From Nipponacmea schrenckii (lineage: Eukaryota; Mollusca; Gastropoda; Lottiidae): DNA of 64,000 nucleotides. The position numbers and the translations under genes are program-made. The stretch is taken from the NCBI GenBank assembly GCA_030562195.1, contig CM060202.1:21686317-21750316 (forward strand). Reading direction: 5' to 3'. The notes beneath the pieces were generated by a model, which had not been told where the DNA came from, searched no databases, and worked only from the letters and a program-made list of their open reading frames with translations. The first letter of the stretch is position 1, and each line of letters begins with the position of its first letter. Positions 51,501-63,520 of the stretch are shown here, in pieces.

Positions 51501-54500
51501 GTTCCCAGACCACCGACAAAGGAGTAACATCCGAACAACGTTGCCATTAAGAAGATGCAGAATTCGTCCGAAGCGTCATGTGTCATGGACTGAATGGTAG
51601 CCTTTCCACCCACTATCAAACACATCATAACAATTACGTTGGTCAACAGGGCAAAGAAACAGAACACTATATGAGCACAGGGTCCATAGCGGGCGTTGAT
51701 TATCTGAAATTATAAAGAACATTTTAAGAATTCTACACACAAAACGGGTACAGGTATCACAATCTCGATCCAGGCAGAAATAACCATGTCATTTATGTCC
51801 TATATAGCTTTTGTATATAGCCCCGTTTGGAGGTAAAGGGTGATTTTCTGGAAGGCAATTTACTCTTTATATTGTTATTTTGCGATCAAATCTTTTGATA
51901 GTGAACTTTCCAAGATCATCCATACCCATTTACAGATAGAACAAGCTCTATGTTTTATTCTTTATTATAATCCCTTCGGAAAGTTCACGAAGCTTATATT
52001 TTTACGAACGTTTATGGAGGCCAGAATAAAATTCATCCTACCTGTAAGTAAGTCTTGGCACCGGGTGATCTAGTTTTAAAATGTACTGAAAGTGCTGGAA
52101 ACATGATAATATTGAAGACCACACCGACAGAGTACCAGAACGGTCCTGCTATTCCATACTGTAATACAAGAATTCGAAATCATTCAAAGGGATGGACTAA
52201 TTTCATCAAAGTTCAAGATTCAGCAAACAAGAAAAGTACCTTGTGATATCAATTTATTAAACAGAATTAATAAACGCTTGATACCTTGACAGAATAACAT
52301 AATGATGATAATGAGTTAATAGTCGATTGACATTGTGTAGTTGATCAACAAAAAGGACATAGTGGTATCAAGGCAAATGAAAGCTTGATATTGCGAAGAT
52401 GTGAAACAAGAAAATAAAATAATGATGTCAAGGTATTAGACATAGTTAAATAATAGCTGAATATAATAAAAATGATAACGTAAGGCTGACCTTAGAAGCC
52501 ACAGTGGAGCTCTGTAGTAAATCTCCGGGCCACATGAGCTGGGAGGCGACAGTTACTGCCGTCAAGCTCATACTAACTTTCCCGCCAGCGTCAAACGTCG
52601 TGTCCAGACTGTTGACGTCATGGAAGATGTACTTTCGGATGGCATTATACAGTAAGGCCAACAGGACCGAGAACCCTCCAAATCCCAACAGTATCAACAA
52701 CGCTGCTTCATGTTTCTCCAGCACCGGAAACACTCGCCTGGAAAATAGGTTACAAAAACAATGTACATTCAGGGCCGACTCTAGAAAATGGCTGAAAGAG
52801 GTGTCTCTCCAAAACGAGATCCAAAGGAAATATTCACGAAGAGCCATTGAATTTTCACACGCCTGGGAAATAGATATGGTTTCAGGGCAATCCCTTTCCC
52901 CCAACCTTTTGAAGGGAACAGGGTGCACATATGCTCATAAATATTGCATCTATGAAGACCTCATCTTCGCCAGTAAATTTATTCTTTCGAGTGGGGTGGG
53001 TTTTTAAAGATTGACAATTTAGGCCTACACTATATGCTATCATATTACTATTTATTTGAAGGGAGTTTCGCTGCCGTTGATTTGAGTATAAGATTAAGTT
53101 GGTAGTCAGTCACTAATTGTTGTAAATTGTCAGTGCCTCTTCTGCTCTTAGTAAAATGTAGTACATGATTTTTTTTATGTGTGCTGCAACTTCGCTATAG
53201 GCAGAATTGAGACATTGAATTTAACACGATTAGGATTTCCTTGACCTACAAGTGTTTACTTTTCTCGGTATTTAATAAGAAGCCTTGAAAAGAAGGATTT
53301 ATGTGTCTGAAGCCTTATTTCTAACTCTCGAGAAAACTTATTCAAAGCTACTAAATCCGATAGTAAAAATGTCTTTTTCAACAAGTTTGAATTTCGAATT
53401 TTCTACTTCAAACGTGGAAATTAGTCGAGTAAGTTGACGATCATTTGGCTTCGGTTCGGTACTTAAAGCTCATCGGTGGCCATTTCGCGGTTTGATTCTA
53501 AATCCACTACCAACGACCACCAAAATACAACTACCTAGTCTATGATATCAGCTTAAGCTGGCAAGGACGTGAACTCGCCATTTACCACCATCACCATTTT
53601 CGGTGTTGAATGTATTTGTTGATTATTACTGATCTTTTATTACTGATTAACTGATTACTGATATTACCTGATTAACTGATTAACTGATTAACTTAGCTAT
53701 TCCCGTTTAGGGTATGCTACATCAAATGGAAGTCTAATGGGTCCTTATAATATACATGTATGGTCAATTTCTACAATATTCAGAGTGTATTTTGCTTTGT
53801 GGTAACTGTCACGGCGGACTAGTGATTTTAAGCTGCTATCCTTGTAAAATATATATAGTTGTTGGTTTCTTTCCTTTCATTTTATCGCTTTCAAGTGTCG
53901 GGTTGCCAAACCCTTCCGCTATAAGTATTTCTGAATACACAATGTGATCATCTGAATAATCATTTCATAATATTATTAATATGCAGACAATTAGATATAG
54001 CCAATCACTTTTCATAATGTGACGTCTGCTTACTTGACGCGTCAGACGCCATTTTATTTTTGATGTCTGTATCATTTGAAAGCTCATAAATCTTAATTGA
54101 ATATGAATATTGATAAAGGCTGTGCTTTGCTAATTAGAAAATGATTCTGCTACATTAAGCATTATGACATAGCTTATCATTCTTACGATCATAGATCCGC
54201 CATCTTGGATCGAGACCGTCAATTCTTAGCCATATTGAAAGGGTATACAAAGATGTCAAGAATTTGGTATTTAATAATCTGACGATAGTCTATTCTACTT
54301 ATTCTAACCAAATCTCGTCTGGAACTGACAGTCACGTGACTTGATTGATTGAAATGATCGATTTTCCACGCGATTGGTTCACTATTAACTCGCGTCTATT
54401 ATCCAATCAGATTTAAGAATTTCATTATCTTTGTACCATTGTATGGCGATCTTTATTCATTGGGTTAAAATTACGATTTAATCGGTTGTAAGGGTTAATC

Positions 54501-54663
54501 TTTGTCTTCCCATAATGCATACTTACCCATACGTTTCGTTGCTTTCATGGCTATCGGAAATACAAGTCTCGTTGCTAAGCTGCGAGTAAACTTCCGGAAA
54601 ATGAAGACAGAAAACGTATAGGGTAATAAACCAAATTTCAATATGGCGATTCATTGTTGACAT
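48534..54663 (-). CDS. DUR3: DUR3-type sodium:solute symporter, probable urea transporter
   Basis: Plasma-membrane symporter of the SSS family (urea/polyamine DUR3 branch). Exons in transcript order: 54527-54663, 52491-52737, 52042-52158, 51073-51703, 50617-50782, 50230-50417, 49529-49747, 48534-49183; all phases match, 784 aa. Residues 1-29 look like a signal peptide; Asn31 and Asn42 are N-glycosylation sequons. Typical SSS blocks follow: TVASQLMWPGDLLQSS, YGIAGPFWYSVG, RYGPCAHIVFCFFALL, GLGTTFYVSYFNA, TFCDQASWQSRIAAKP, and GGVMILTMLTMALMSSGSGE (exon 5). Exon 6 carries a Cys-rich loop (Cys441, 444, 453, 463, 465, 471, 474, 492, His495), probably metal-binding. The C-terminal third has further membrane spans and a hydrophilic PTFEQLDSVF loop. 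Fungal and plant DUR3 are about 700 aa. Substrate is inferred from family only. A 5' exon carrying the ATG is a phase match, so the start is likely. Confidence 0.92.
52275..52440. mobile_element. MITE-like inverted repeat in DUR3 intron 2
   Basis: The left end gataccttgacagaa and the right end tgatgtcaaggtattagac are inverted, with gcttgatattgcgaagatgt inside. These share the cttgacattgtgaag-type end of the satellite-source MITE. It sits between exons 52042-52158 and 52491-52737. Confidence 0.55.
52738..54526. other. DUR3 intron 1
   Basis: About 1.8 kb with no exon found. A simple repeat of tgattaactgattaactg lies at 53640-53695. There are no recognisable features otherwise. Confidence 0.5.
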
Positions 54664-55904
54664 CTGGAATATAGAATAAAGAATTGGATTACAATAAAAA
54701 AGTGATGATCAAGTATTTTTTTCTAAATGTACTTTTGTCGAGAAATTACACCTGAATAGTCATTTAAAAGAAGATTTGGCAAAATATTGAAGAATGTTTC
54801 GAACTCTGTGGAGTTTTGCGTCCAACTTTTGTACTTTTTTTGAAATAATTTTACAGAGACAACAGTTTTAGGTTACTCTCTCCCGTTTCCAGCGATATCA
54901 GGATTAATTGTTACATAGTGGACTATACAGTTTAATATGTATCACTGATCAGGGGATCTTTTACGATTACAGCCTATAGGAAATCATTTTCCTATCTGAA
55001 CAACCCTTTTCCTTGTCAACTATCTGACCTGTTTTACAAATGGGGAGAAAATCCAGCCCTTTTCCAATCTAGGCCATCGTTTTGACCCATCGTATGTCGG
55101 ATGCGGGTTTGTCGTTGAATGTGTAATTTCCTTCATGTGTATTTCTGTGGCTTTAGGAAATATGACAAATGAGGGTGCAGTGGCTTTCAACTTTCAAACG
55201 CAGATAATTCTAGACATACATGGATTTTAAGGATTGAATTTCGACAGTGAGATGTGAACACTCTTACTGATTAACTTAGCTAAATATTCCCGTCTCTGAG
55301 ACTACGGTATGATTGGTCAATCGAGTGGTGAACGTGTCCCTGAATGTGAGCCTCTGTATCGACGTTTGAAACGAAATTCCAAACAAACTGTTTCAAATGT
55401 ACAAAATCAGACAAAAGCTTTCACTAATTGTCTTTTTAAATTAAAACACTAGAGGCAGAATTTTTATTTTATCAGCATAACCTTGTCGCTTTAAGGATTA
55501 TTTTTCTTTTAAATCTAAATTATTTCCAACATGGCGTCAACTCAATTTGTTTCACGTGCAGGGGTTATGAACTATTTGTTTTGTTTATTGCCCTGAATTA
55601 AGACTCAATTAATGAGTCCTTTCATTTTTTTTAAGACAACAATTGAAGATATCTTTAAAAAAACGAACTCTGAATCCTAACTAATTTGTTTTAAAAATGT
55701 TCGTTTCGGTTCTTTTGATGTTCTCGAATCTGATAGCATTTCGAATTTCTTTACGTCAAACGTCTCGACTTTCTGAACGCCTGTGATTGTTCGAGGGGAT
55801 ATTTTGGAAGGTGTAATGTAGCGTTATTTTAGATAAGACAGGAATTTTTACATCTTTAAATTCTTTTCACCGCCAACATAGAACACAATCGGAACATCAT
55901 ATTG
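54664..55904. other. upstream flank of the DUR3-like gene
   Basis: No gene recognised. The first few hundred bases should hold the DUR3 promoter, but no motif is assigned. A copy of the dispersed element seen in HMBS intron 1 lies at 55195-55350 (landmarks cagataattctagacatac, ctgattaacttagctaa and tctgagactacggtatgatt). Confidence 0.5.
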
Positions 55905-56285
55905 TACGTTATTGACAATGTTTAAAATAAGTCTCGAAATTTTGAGTCTTTAAGCCTTATATATAATATACAATACAATCGATACACAGCTTCTACGTTT
56001 AAAAATAAAATTAAATCTCCAAAATTAACGACTACAATTTCTACACCATTAACAAAGTTATTGACAATGTTTAAAATATATCTCGGAATTTTAAGTCTTC
56101 AAACATTATAACAGAATAGAAAACAATCGGATCTACAAAATCCCCCCCCTTACCCCCAAAAAGAGCTAAAAGCAGCAATAACTACACTCTCAACACCATA
56201 TGCAAATAACATATTTCGAAATTTCAAGTCTTTCCCTCAAATCTCAAACAGCATTGAATACATTTAAAACCACCTAGCCAGATGT
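55905..56285. repeat. degenerate repeat of about 130 bp
   Basis: Two good copies (gttattgacaatgtttaaaa, then tctcgaaattttgagtct) and a poorer third lie in tandem. Later parts include a short cytosine run. No coding potential. Confidence 0.6.
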
Positions 56286-56399
56286 ATTTTCAGTGTTTAA
56301 AAAAGATCTAAAAATATTCAAAACAAGTCCAAACAAGCTAAAACTAACATTAACAACAGTCTTAACAAATATTTTTTTGCATATTTTCATATATCAGCT

Positions 56400-57345
56400 A
56401 ATGTATTGCCAAAGAGTTTATGTTTGTCCCTATAGACTAAATGTTAGACAGAACCATGTCCTTGAGTATTGCACCTAATTCTGACCCATGTAAAATAAAG
56501 AGTCTATGTTTGTCTCCATTGACTGAATTTTAAAGAGGCCCAGGCTTGATTTTTATGGGTCGTTTTGGGCCTTTGTTACATTTAAACAGTCCTCAGAAAT
56601 ACTCAAGCTCTAAGAAAATCGCAAAATACCTTGAAATATACCTCAAACAAAAAATTTCACTTTTCATTTTTTTTCCGTGCTGTACGCGGCTGGTCTCCAG
56701 TCAGTCTGAAAATTGTGTGTCCTGTTGACAAAGTCTACAATTGAAAAATGCGTTGTAGTCTATTTATATAGATGACCGCTATTGCACGACGGGAAGGATA
56801 ACTCTATGATTATCAAGACGAACCGTTTTCCAATATGGCGGGACGTTCGTAATTTCTTAGGACATTATGATTTTTCAAACACGAATAATTATGGATACAC
56901 ATGGATTTGAAGGCTCAAATTTCAAAGGTAAGCTCTGTAGACTAGTTCTGATTAGCTAACCAAAAGATTTCATGTGTTTGAGGCTGTCGGATGATTGTCC
57001 GAAGCAAATAAAGCCTGGGCTCCTTTAAACAGGACCACGTCCTTGTGTATTGGACTGAATTCTGACCAATATAAAATAAAGCGTCTATGTTTGTCTCTGT
57101 GGGCTGAATGTTAGACAGGACCATGCCCATGTGTATTGGACCTAATTCTGACCCCTGGAAAATAAAGAATCTATGTTTGTCTCCATTGACTGAATGTTAG
57201 ACAGGACCTTGTCCTTGTGTATTGGACCTAATTCTGACCCATGTAAAATAAAGAGTCTATCTTTGTCTCATTGGCTATATTGAATGAAAGACAGGACCAT
57301 GACCTTGTGTATTGGACCTAATTCTGACCCATGTAAAATAAAAGT
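56400..57345. repeat. 84-bp tandem array with an internal AATAAA in each unit
   Basis: Four adjacent units at 57035-57345 and one separated unit at 56400-56535 carry ttgtgtattggacctaattc, tgacccatgtaaaataaaga and gtctatgtttgtctccat. The separated unit is split off by unrelated sequence and a dispersed element copy at 56870-57030. Confidence 0.85.
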
Positions 57346-57764
57346 TTATTATTGTCATTACATACACCGCCCCCCCCCCCTTTTTCTTTTTTCGTTTTTA
57401 AAGTTCCGCTGTCATATTTATATCTTTATAGCACTCTATTGGCCTTGAAACTATTGTTAATTGTAAACGTTTCTAGGCATGAACCAATTTTAAATATGTC
57501 GATTCCTGATAACAACTATAGCCGACACGACAGGAAGTTATATATTACCGTTGATGATTTATAATAACAGGCTTCAAGGCTAATTCTACAACCAGTTTCA
57601 GTCCCTCGGGCTCTATTAAAGGATGCAGCACATGTCCGGAAATGTACGGTTAGCATTCTGTAACATACAAGATTCTTACGGAAACTTTGACGTTTACCAA
57701 ATTTGGATGCTGTTAATTAAGGTCAGAATGAAATTGATATGACATATATTTTGGTATCAAACAT

Positions 57765-59060
57765 TATAGACGTTGATCAGTACCCATTTACAGCTGGGTT
57801 GACAAGAAAAATGAGTAAAGATGACTTATTCAGTACCTATTTAGAGCTGAGTTCACTGGAATGATAAGGAAAGATGACTATTCGGTACCAATATACAGCT
57901 GGGTTGACTGGAATAATGAGGAAAGATGACTTATTCAGTAGCCATTTACAGCTTGGTTGACTAGAATAATGAGGAAAGATGACTTATTCAGTAGCCATAT
58001 ACAGCTGGGTTGACTGGAATAATGAAGAAAGATGACTTATTCAGTAGCCATTTACAGCTGGGTTGACAAGAATAAAAAGGAAAGATGACTTATTCGGTAG
58101 CTATTTACAACTAGGTTGACTGGAATAATGAGGAAATGTGACTTATTCAGTACCAATTTACAGCTGGGTTGACTGGAATAACGAGGAGAGATGACTTATT
58201 CAGTACCCATTCACAGCTGGATTTACTAGAATAATGAGGAAAGATGACTTATTCGGTACCCATTTACAACTAGGTTGACTGGAATAATGAGGAAAGATGA
58301 CCTATTCGGTACCGTACCCATTTACAACTGGGTTGACAAGAATAATGAGGAAAGATGACTTATTCAGTACCTATTTAGAGCTGGGTTCACTGGAATGATA
58401 AGGAAAAATGACTTATTCAGTAGCCTTTTATAGCTTGGGTGACTAGAATAATGAGGAAAGATGACTTATTCAGTAGCCATATACAGCTGGGTTGACTGGA
58501 ATAATGAAGAAAGATGACTTATTCAGTAGCCATTTACAGCTGGGTTGACAAGAATAAAAAGGAAAGATGACTTCTTCGGTAGCTATTTACAACTAGGTTG
58601 ACTGGAATAATGAGGAAATGTGACTTATTCAGTACCAATTTACAGCTGGGTTGACTGGAATAATGAGGAAAGATGACTTATTCAGTAGCCATTTACAGCT
58701 GGGTTAACTGAAATAATGAAAAAAGGTGACTTATTCAGTAGCCATTTAGAGCTGGGTTCACTGGAATAATGAGGAAAGATGACTTATTCAGTACCCATTC
58801 ACAGCTGGATTTACTAGAATAATGAGGAAAGATGACTTATTCAGTAGCCATTTAGAGCTGGGTTCACTGGAATAATGAGGAAAGATGACTTATTCAGTAG
58901 CCATTTACAGCTGGGTAAACGGGAATAATGAGGAAAGATGACTTATTCAATAGCCATTTACAGCTGGGTTCACTGGAATAATGAGGAGAAGTGACTTATT
59001 CAGTAGCCATTTACAGCTGGGTAGACTGGAATAAAGAGTAAAGATGACTTCTTCAGCCAC
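57765..59060. repeat. 53-bp satellite array
   Basis: About 24 units carry catttacagctgggttgact, ggaataatgaggaaagatga and cttattcagtagc. The period is 53 bp with point variants and a few short units. A higher-order pattern is visible: the block near 57820-58140 resembles that near 58360-58630. The cagctgggttgactggaata core matches part of the dispersed element at 12841-12980. Confidence 0.95.
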
Positions 59061-59462
59061 CAGATTTTTTAACGCCAACAGAGATTAGAACCAATGACCA
59101 TCGTTTTTTTTCGACGTAACTAAAGACATGACGTCATGTAAAGTTTCTTACACTTTAACCGATTATGCTACACAACCCCTTCAAACCCCCCCCCCCTTTT
59201 GGTACTCTAAGCGACTGTGCTACAGAGAACATCTAAACAAACCCTCTGCCAATTTCAATGATTATCACCCGTATGTGGAGCACGATAAAGATTTTAATAA
59301 TGTTTAGTAAAGATATTATTAAGACACAAGACAAATATTAAAAATTAATCTAAAATTTTAAACAAATATTCCACAATCCAGAACATAGTATTATATAGTC
59401 TTAAACTAATAAAGGCTTTAGGCAAGGTAGAAACTAATCAAATAGTATTACAAGAGACATCA
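59061..59462. other. spacer between satellites
   Basis: Unique-looking sequence of about 400 bp with a cytosine run at 59189-59198. No gene or recognisable element. Confidence 0.4.
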
Positions 59463-59828
59463 CAGTCAAGGTATACAGTGTTCTAATCATGTACTTTGTT
59501 AACGTTTAAAACATTAGGAATCACAGTCAAGGTATACAGTGTTCTAATCATGTATTTTGTTAACGTTTAAAACATTAGGAATCAGTGTCAAGGTATACAG
59601 TGTTCTAATAATGTACTTTGTTAACGTTTAAAACATTAAAGGGAAACACAGTCAAGGTATACAGTGTTCTAATCATGTATTTTGTTAACGTTTAAAACAT
59701 TAGGAATCAGTGTCAAGGTATACAGTGTTCTAATAATGTACTTTGTTAACGTTTAAAACATTAGGAATCACAGTCAAGGTATACAGTGTTCTAATCATGT
59801 ATTTTGTTAACGTTTAAAACATTAGGTG
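59463..59828. repeat. 61-bp tandem array, six copies
   Basis: Units start near 59463, 59524, 59585, 59648, 59710 and 59770 with cagtcaaggtatacagtgtt and contain ttgttaacgtttaaaacatt. Two variants (atcatgt and ataatgt) alternate in part, suggesting duplication of multi-unit blocks. Confidence 0.95.
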
Positions 59829-60375
59829 AACATCATATAAGATATGAATTCCTATTGCAATATTTTCATTGATTGTTTATAAAAATTGCATTATTTTTAT
59901 TCAAATATAAATATTTCTCAAGTGTTTATATATGGGGAAATTTTTATTTCTGAATATTTTAAATTGCTTGAAGAATTTCCTTATTTGTACCGTTTTGTCC
60001 CAATGTAAACTTATTTTAAATTGCCTTTGTTCTAAAATTTGAGAAGTGTCACAGATCTTATCACATATTTCTTTTTAAATAATAGTAAAAATATTAGGTC
60101 AAAATATACAAATAATGAAATCGTAAATGAATTATTTATCTGAAATATTGGTGGAAGAAATCAAGTTATTTTACTAGTACAAAATTTATTTTGATTCCGA
60201 TGTTCTAAATTGTGTATGTTCGAGATGTTCGATGTTCTATTGTTTGAAATAGATAATAAATTGGTGGACAGACAAAATTTACTCCATTTCCAACAGCAGG
60301 CGATGCCCATCTTTAATTACGTCTATCTATCTGTCTAATAAGAGGATTGGGCTTTACACAAATAGAACATAGGAT
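59829..60375. other. AT-rich region without features
   Basis: Very AT-rich sequence with no open frame of note and no repeat that I recognise. Confidence 0.4.
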
Positions 60376-60724
60376 TTCAAATCTCTTTCTGGGAATGAAC
60401 ATAAAATATAAGAAATTTAAACTTGGTCAATAAGAGTATGTATTCATCAGTAGAAAAACCTGCTGCCATAAATAACATAACAGAATCTTTATATAATCCG
60501 ATAAACTTAGTAATTATCTATAAAATTCAATTGATTATTGAAAACTTCTTAATAAATTGATCAAGCTTTTTTCAATAATTACTTAGTTTTGTGAGTTCTC
60601 CAGATTTTCCAGGGATTCTGTTACTTTATGACACCAGGTAAGTTCACTGATGAATTTATAATCATATTGATCATTCTTTAGAACATTAATTTTATGTCTA
60701 TTCTAAGACAAAGTAAACCTTTAA
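60376..60724. mobile_element. palindromic MITE, second copy
   Basis: The left end (tctttctgggaatgaacata, aaat) and right end (attttatgtctattctaaga, caaag) are imperfect inverted repeats. Inside, ataagagtatgtattcatca on the left pairs with tgatgaatttataatcat on the right. It is the same family as 43144-43430. Confidence 0.8.
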
Positions 60725-61344
60725 CAATCGTTTACTGTTAGAAAATATCAGTACATCTACAAAAAAAATGTAATTGTGTTTTGTGATCAAAATCACACAT
60801 TACAATTACATTTGTGGGGAAACGTAAAAGGGGAAATTTTTTAAAAACACATACAATTGAAAAAAAAAACAGGAAAAAAGTAGGCTTAACTAATAAAAAT
60901 AATAACGAAACGAACCAAATAGTAAAAAAATATAATTGAACGAAACACATTGATATAATGGGTCAAAAGGAATTACTGATATTAGAAAAATTGGTTGCCG
61001 AAAAAAGGTAAAAGAAATTATATAAAAATTTGAAATCTTACCTCAAAACAAAGAAAGTTCAAAACATTCGCATTATTCCAATATAGTAAACACCAAGTTT
61101 ATTTTCACCAATTCGACAAATGAAGTGAGATATCAAAGTCAGAAACAGCGGTTAGTCAAACACCGTAAGGAGATATAAGATTAACACTAAAGACTCTCTA
61201 CTCGCGTCAAATAGCACATCTACTCGCGTCAAATACTACCTCTTCTCCAATCACACATCCTTACATCTTCATAATATATTATGTCAATTCTTTAAAGCCT
61301 TCTTATAATCTAGACCCGTTGTTCATAAATTATCGGTGATGTAG
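60725..61344. other. AT-rich region without features
   Basis: No gene or clear element. A short direct duplication, tctactcgcgtcaaata, is at 61197-61230. Confidence 0.4.
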
Positions 61345-61585
61345 ATCAGAGGGACTGACATTGGAAAAAGAGGCCAGTCGTTCGGATGTGATAATAAGCC
61401 GCCTCTCCGTGTACTACAGCTGTACACTTTAAAAATCCCTCGATTGTTGGAAATCGAAAAAGACTAATGCCGCTGACCTGACAGAATTCACCTCATTGCA
61501 CCTTGTATAGTGTTATCCGTCTTCATCAGCCGATATGGTGCAGAATAATAGGACGTTTACCTCCATTCATTTCATTTCATAAACA
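61345..61585 (+). mobile_element. SINE copy with tail
   Basis: Shares gtgtactacagctgtacact, aaaaatccctcgattgttgg, acctcattgcaccttgt, tatggtgcagaataatagga and the ccattcatttcatttcat tail with the other copies. The tRNA-like head is not clear. Confidence 0.7.
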
Positions 61586-62799
61586 ATAAAGGTTACTGGT
61601 AAGCATTTAACTCGGTAAAACATCTCTCTGAGATATCAGCATCTGCTGGAAACAGACCGATAACTTGCCATCTACCAACCATATAACTGCAAGCGATTAA
61701 GTTCAGTGGGGTCGAAACTTACTATATGCTCTATGTAATGTTGGGTTTTATGTGTTCTGTTTTTGTGTCGGGAAAGCTTTGAAGATTATGTACAGAACAT
61801 CGAGGTCGTGCTCAAAATCTGACTGATGCAAAAAAGCACAATATTGACCTTGGGGCGAATAGAGTAGAACAAGAGCCTATATTAGAAGTTTGTGAATCAT
61901 TTTTATAATGCAACACCCTTTACCCTTCCCACACTCCGTATTCTTTAAGGCTAGGGTTTGTCGATTTTTTATGTGTATCATGGATACTGATAGCATCAAT
62001 TTGCAAAATTCTAATTTGCAATCAGATTTCTTTATAGAAAACCGCTTTAAGACTATAGGGTTTCTCGAAAATATTTGTGGCATTCAAATATATTTCCCAG
62101 ATTTCCGTCTCAGCAACGGACCACTTTATGGCTTCAGACCGCGCCGCCATTTACATCTTAATACAAATTAATTAACTCTGTTTGTTAATTAGATAATTGT
62201 TTAATTACTTTTGTGAGCTTATCCTGCATCAATATTTAATTTTCAAATTATATTGACAGTCCAATCTGCATTGTGCTCTTGTTGTAAGTAGGTGTGAAAT
62301 TCTTGTTAAATATTCAATCGACAATTATAGACAGTTGGTGTAAATCTGAACCTGACTTGGTTGGTTAATAATATTGTTAATAGTACTGTTAATATAATAT
62401 TATTCACCTGGGTGAAAATTCAAGTTTTTAATTAAATATAATTGAATTAACCTAGAAGTTTTAAAATTATATTCCATTTTTTAAATCCAAAATTAAAAAA
62501 AAATGATATCGTATACGGACCACCGTACATTACAGTATTAGACCATTTTAAATTAGTCGGGATATATTCTCTGAAAAGATAAAGATTACTAGTATAGGGA
62601 AAAAATAATAGAAAGGATTTATTTAAGAACTTCAGAATTTTTTTTATAAATTTAACAAAAAGACAAAAAATAAGGGAACAATATATAATATAATATTAAT
62701 TTATGAGTTAAATTAGAAAAAAAAACATATTAAAAAATGTTTTTGGGGTTTTATAATTCTGAAGGTGTATTGATATTTTTAAAGGTTTAATTAATATTA
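61586..62799. other. intergenic region
   Basis: No gene. A copy of the short dispersed element with landmark gatagcatcaatttgcaaaa is at about 61975-62060. The rest is AT-rich. Confidence 0.4.
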
Positions 62800-63085
62800 G
62801 TTTTTATATGTACGCTGTATAATGTATACTGATTATTATGTATGGGTGTAAAATGTAGATTTATTATGAACTTATAATGTATACTTTAAATTTAAATGTA
62901 TAAATGTACGCTGTATAATGTATACTGTATGATATTATTTGATGAATTATAATTAGAATAAAAATGAAAAAATGAATTATGTTGAGTACGCTGTATAATA
63001 TACTGATGATATTATGATTATTATTAAATGTATACTGTATGATATTATGTATGATGTACGCTGTATAATGTTTACTGTATGAGAG
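62800..63085. repeat. AT-rich repeat of tgtacgctgtataatgtata units
   Basis: Four to five degenerate copies of gtacgctgtataatgtatac followed by tgtatgatattatgtatga. Spacing is irregular, between 40 and 120 bp. Confidence 0.75.
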
Positions 63086-63289
63086 TCGGTACTATAGGCT
63101 GTATGTTGATCTCCTTATACTGACAGCAAGGCTAATACAGGTTCCCTATAAATTGTGACTATCGATTCTAATGATTGTATTTCTGTGTTTTTCTATTTGC
63201 TAATAAACTTGGTATATTTGTAGTTTTTATCTTTTATTTAAATAGACCATATTTCAGATGTGTATGTGTTAGATTCATATAGGCATTAG

Positions 63290-63520
63290 GGCACGGCTTC
63301 CCAAACTCCGGCCCGTAGGCAGGCTCGATCCGGCCCACGAGAAGTTTTTGAAGTCGAAATCTTTTTTTTTAAGAGACGAAATTCTATGAGAGATAACCAT
63401 TTTTTTTGAAACAGTATTTGAATCAAGAAACAGAGAAACTTTAGGTCAGTTCTAAGTCGCCTTCAACTAAAATCGAAATTTTTTTCTGGCCCACACTACG
63501 AAATTTTTACGAAACCATAA
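63290..63520. mobile_element. possible hAT-type transposon remnant
   Basis: The segment ttcccaaactccggcccgta followed by ggcaggctcgatccggccca has the caaactccggccc..ggccc end common in old hAT elements. A possible inner match, ttctggcccacac, is at 63484. No coding sequence is present, so the call rests on that end only. Confidence 0.35.

Noticed and set aside
52504..53007. 167-codon forward open frame
   Set aside because: Antisense of the DUR3 exon at 52491-52737 plus intron.
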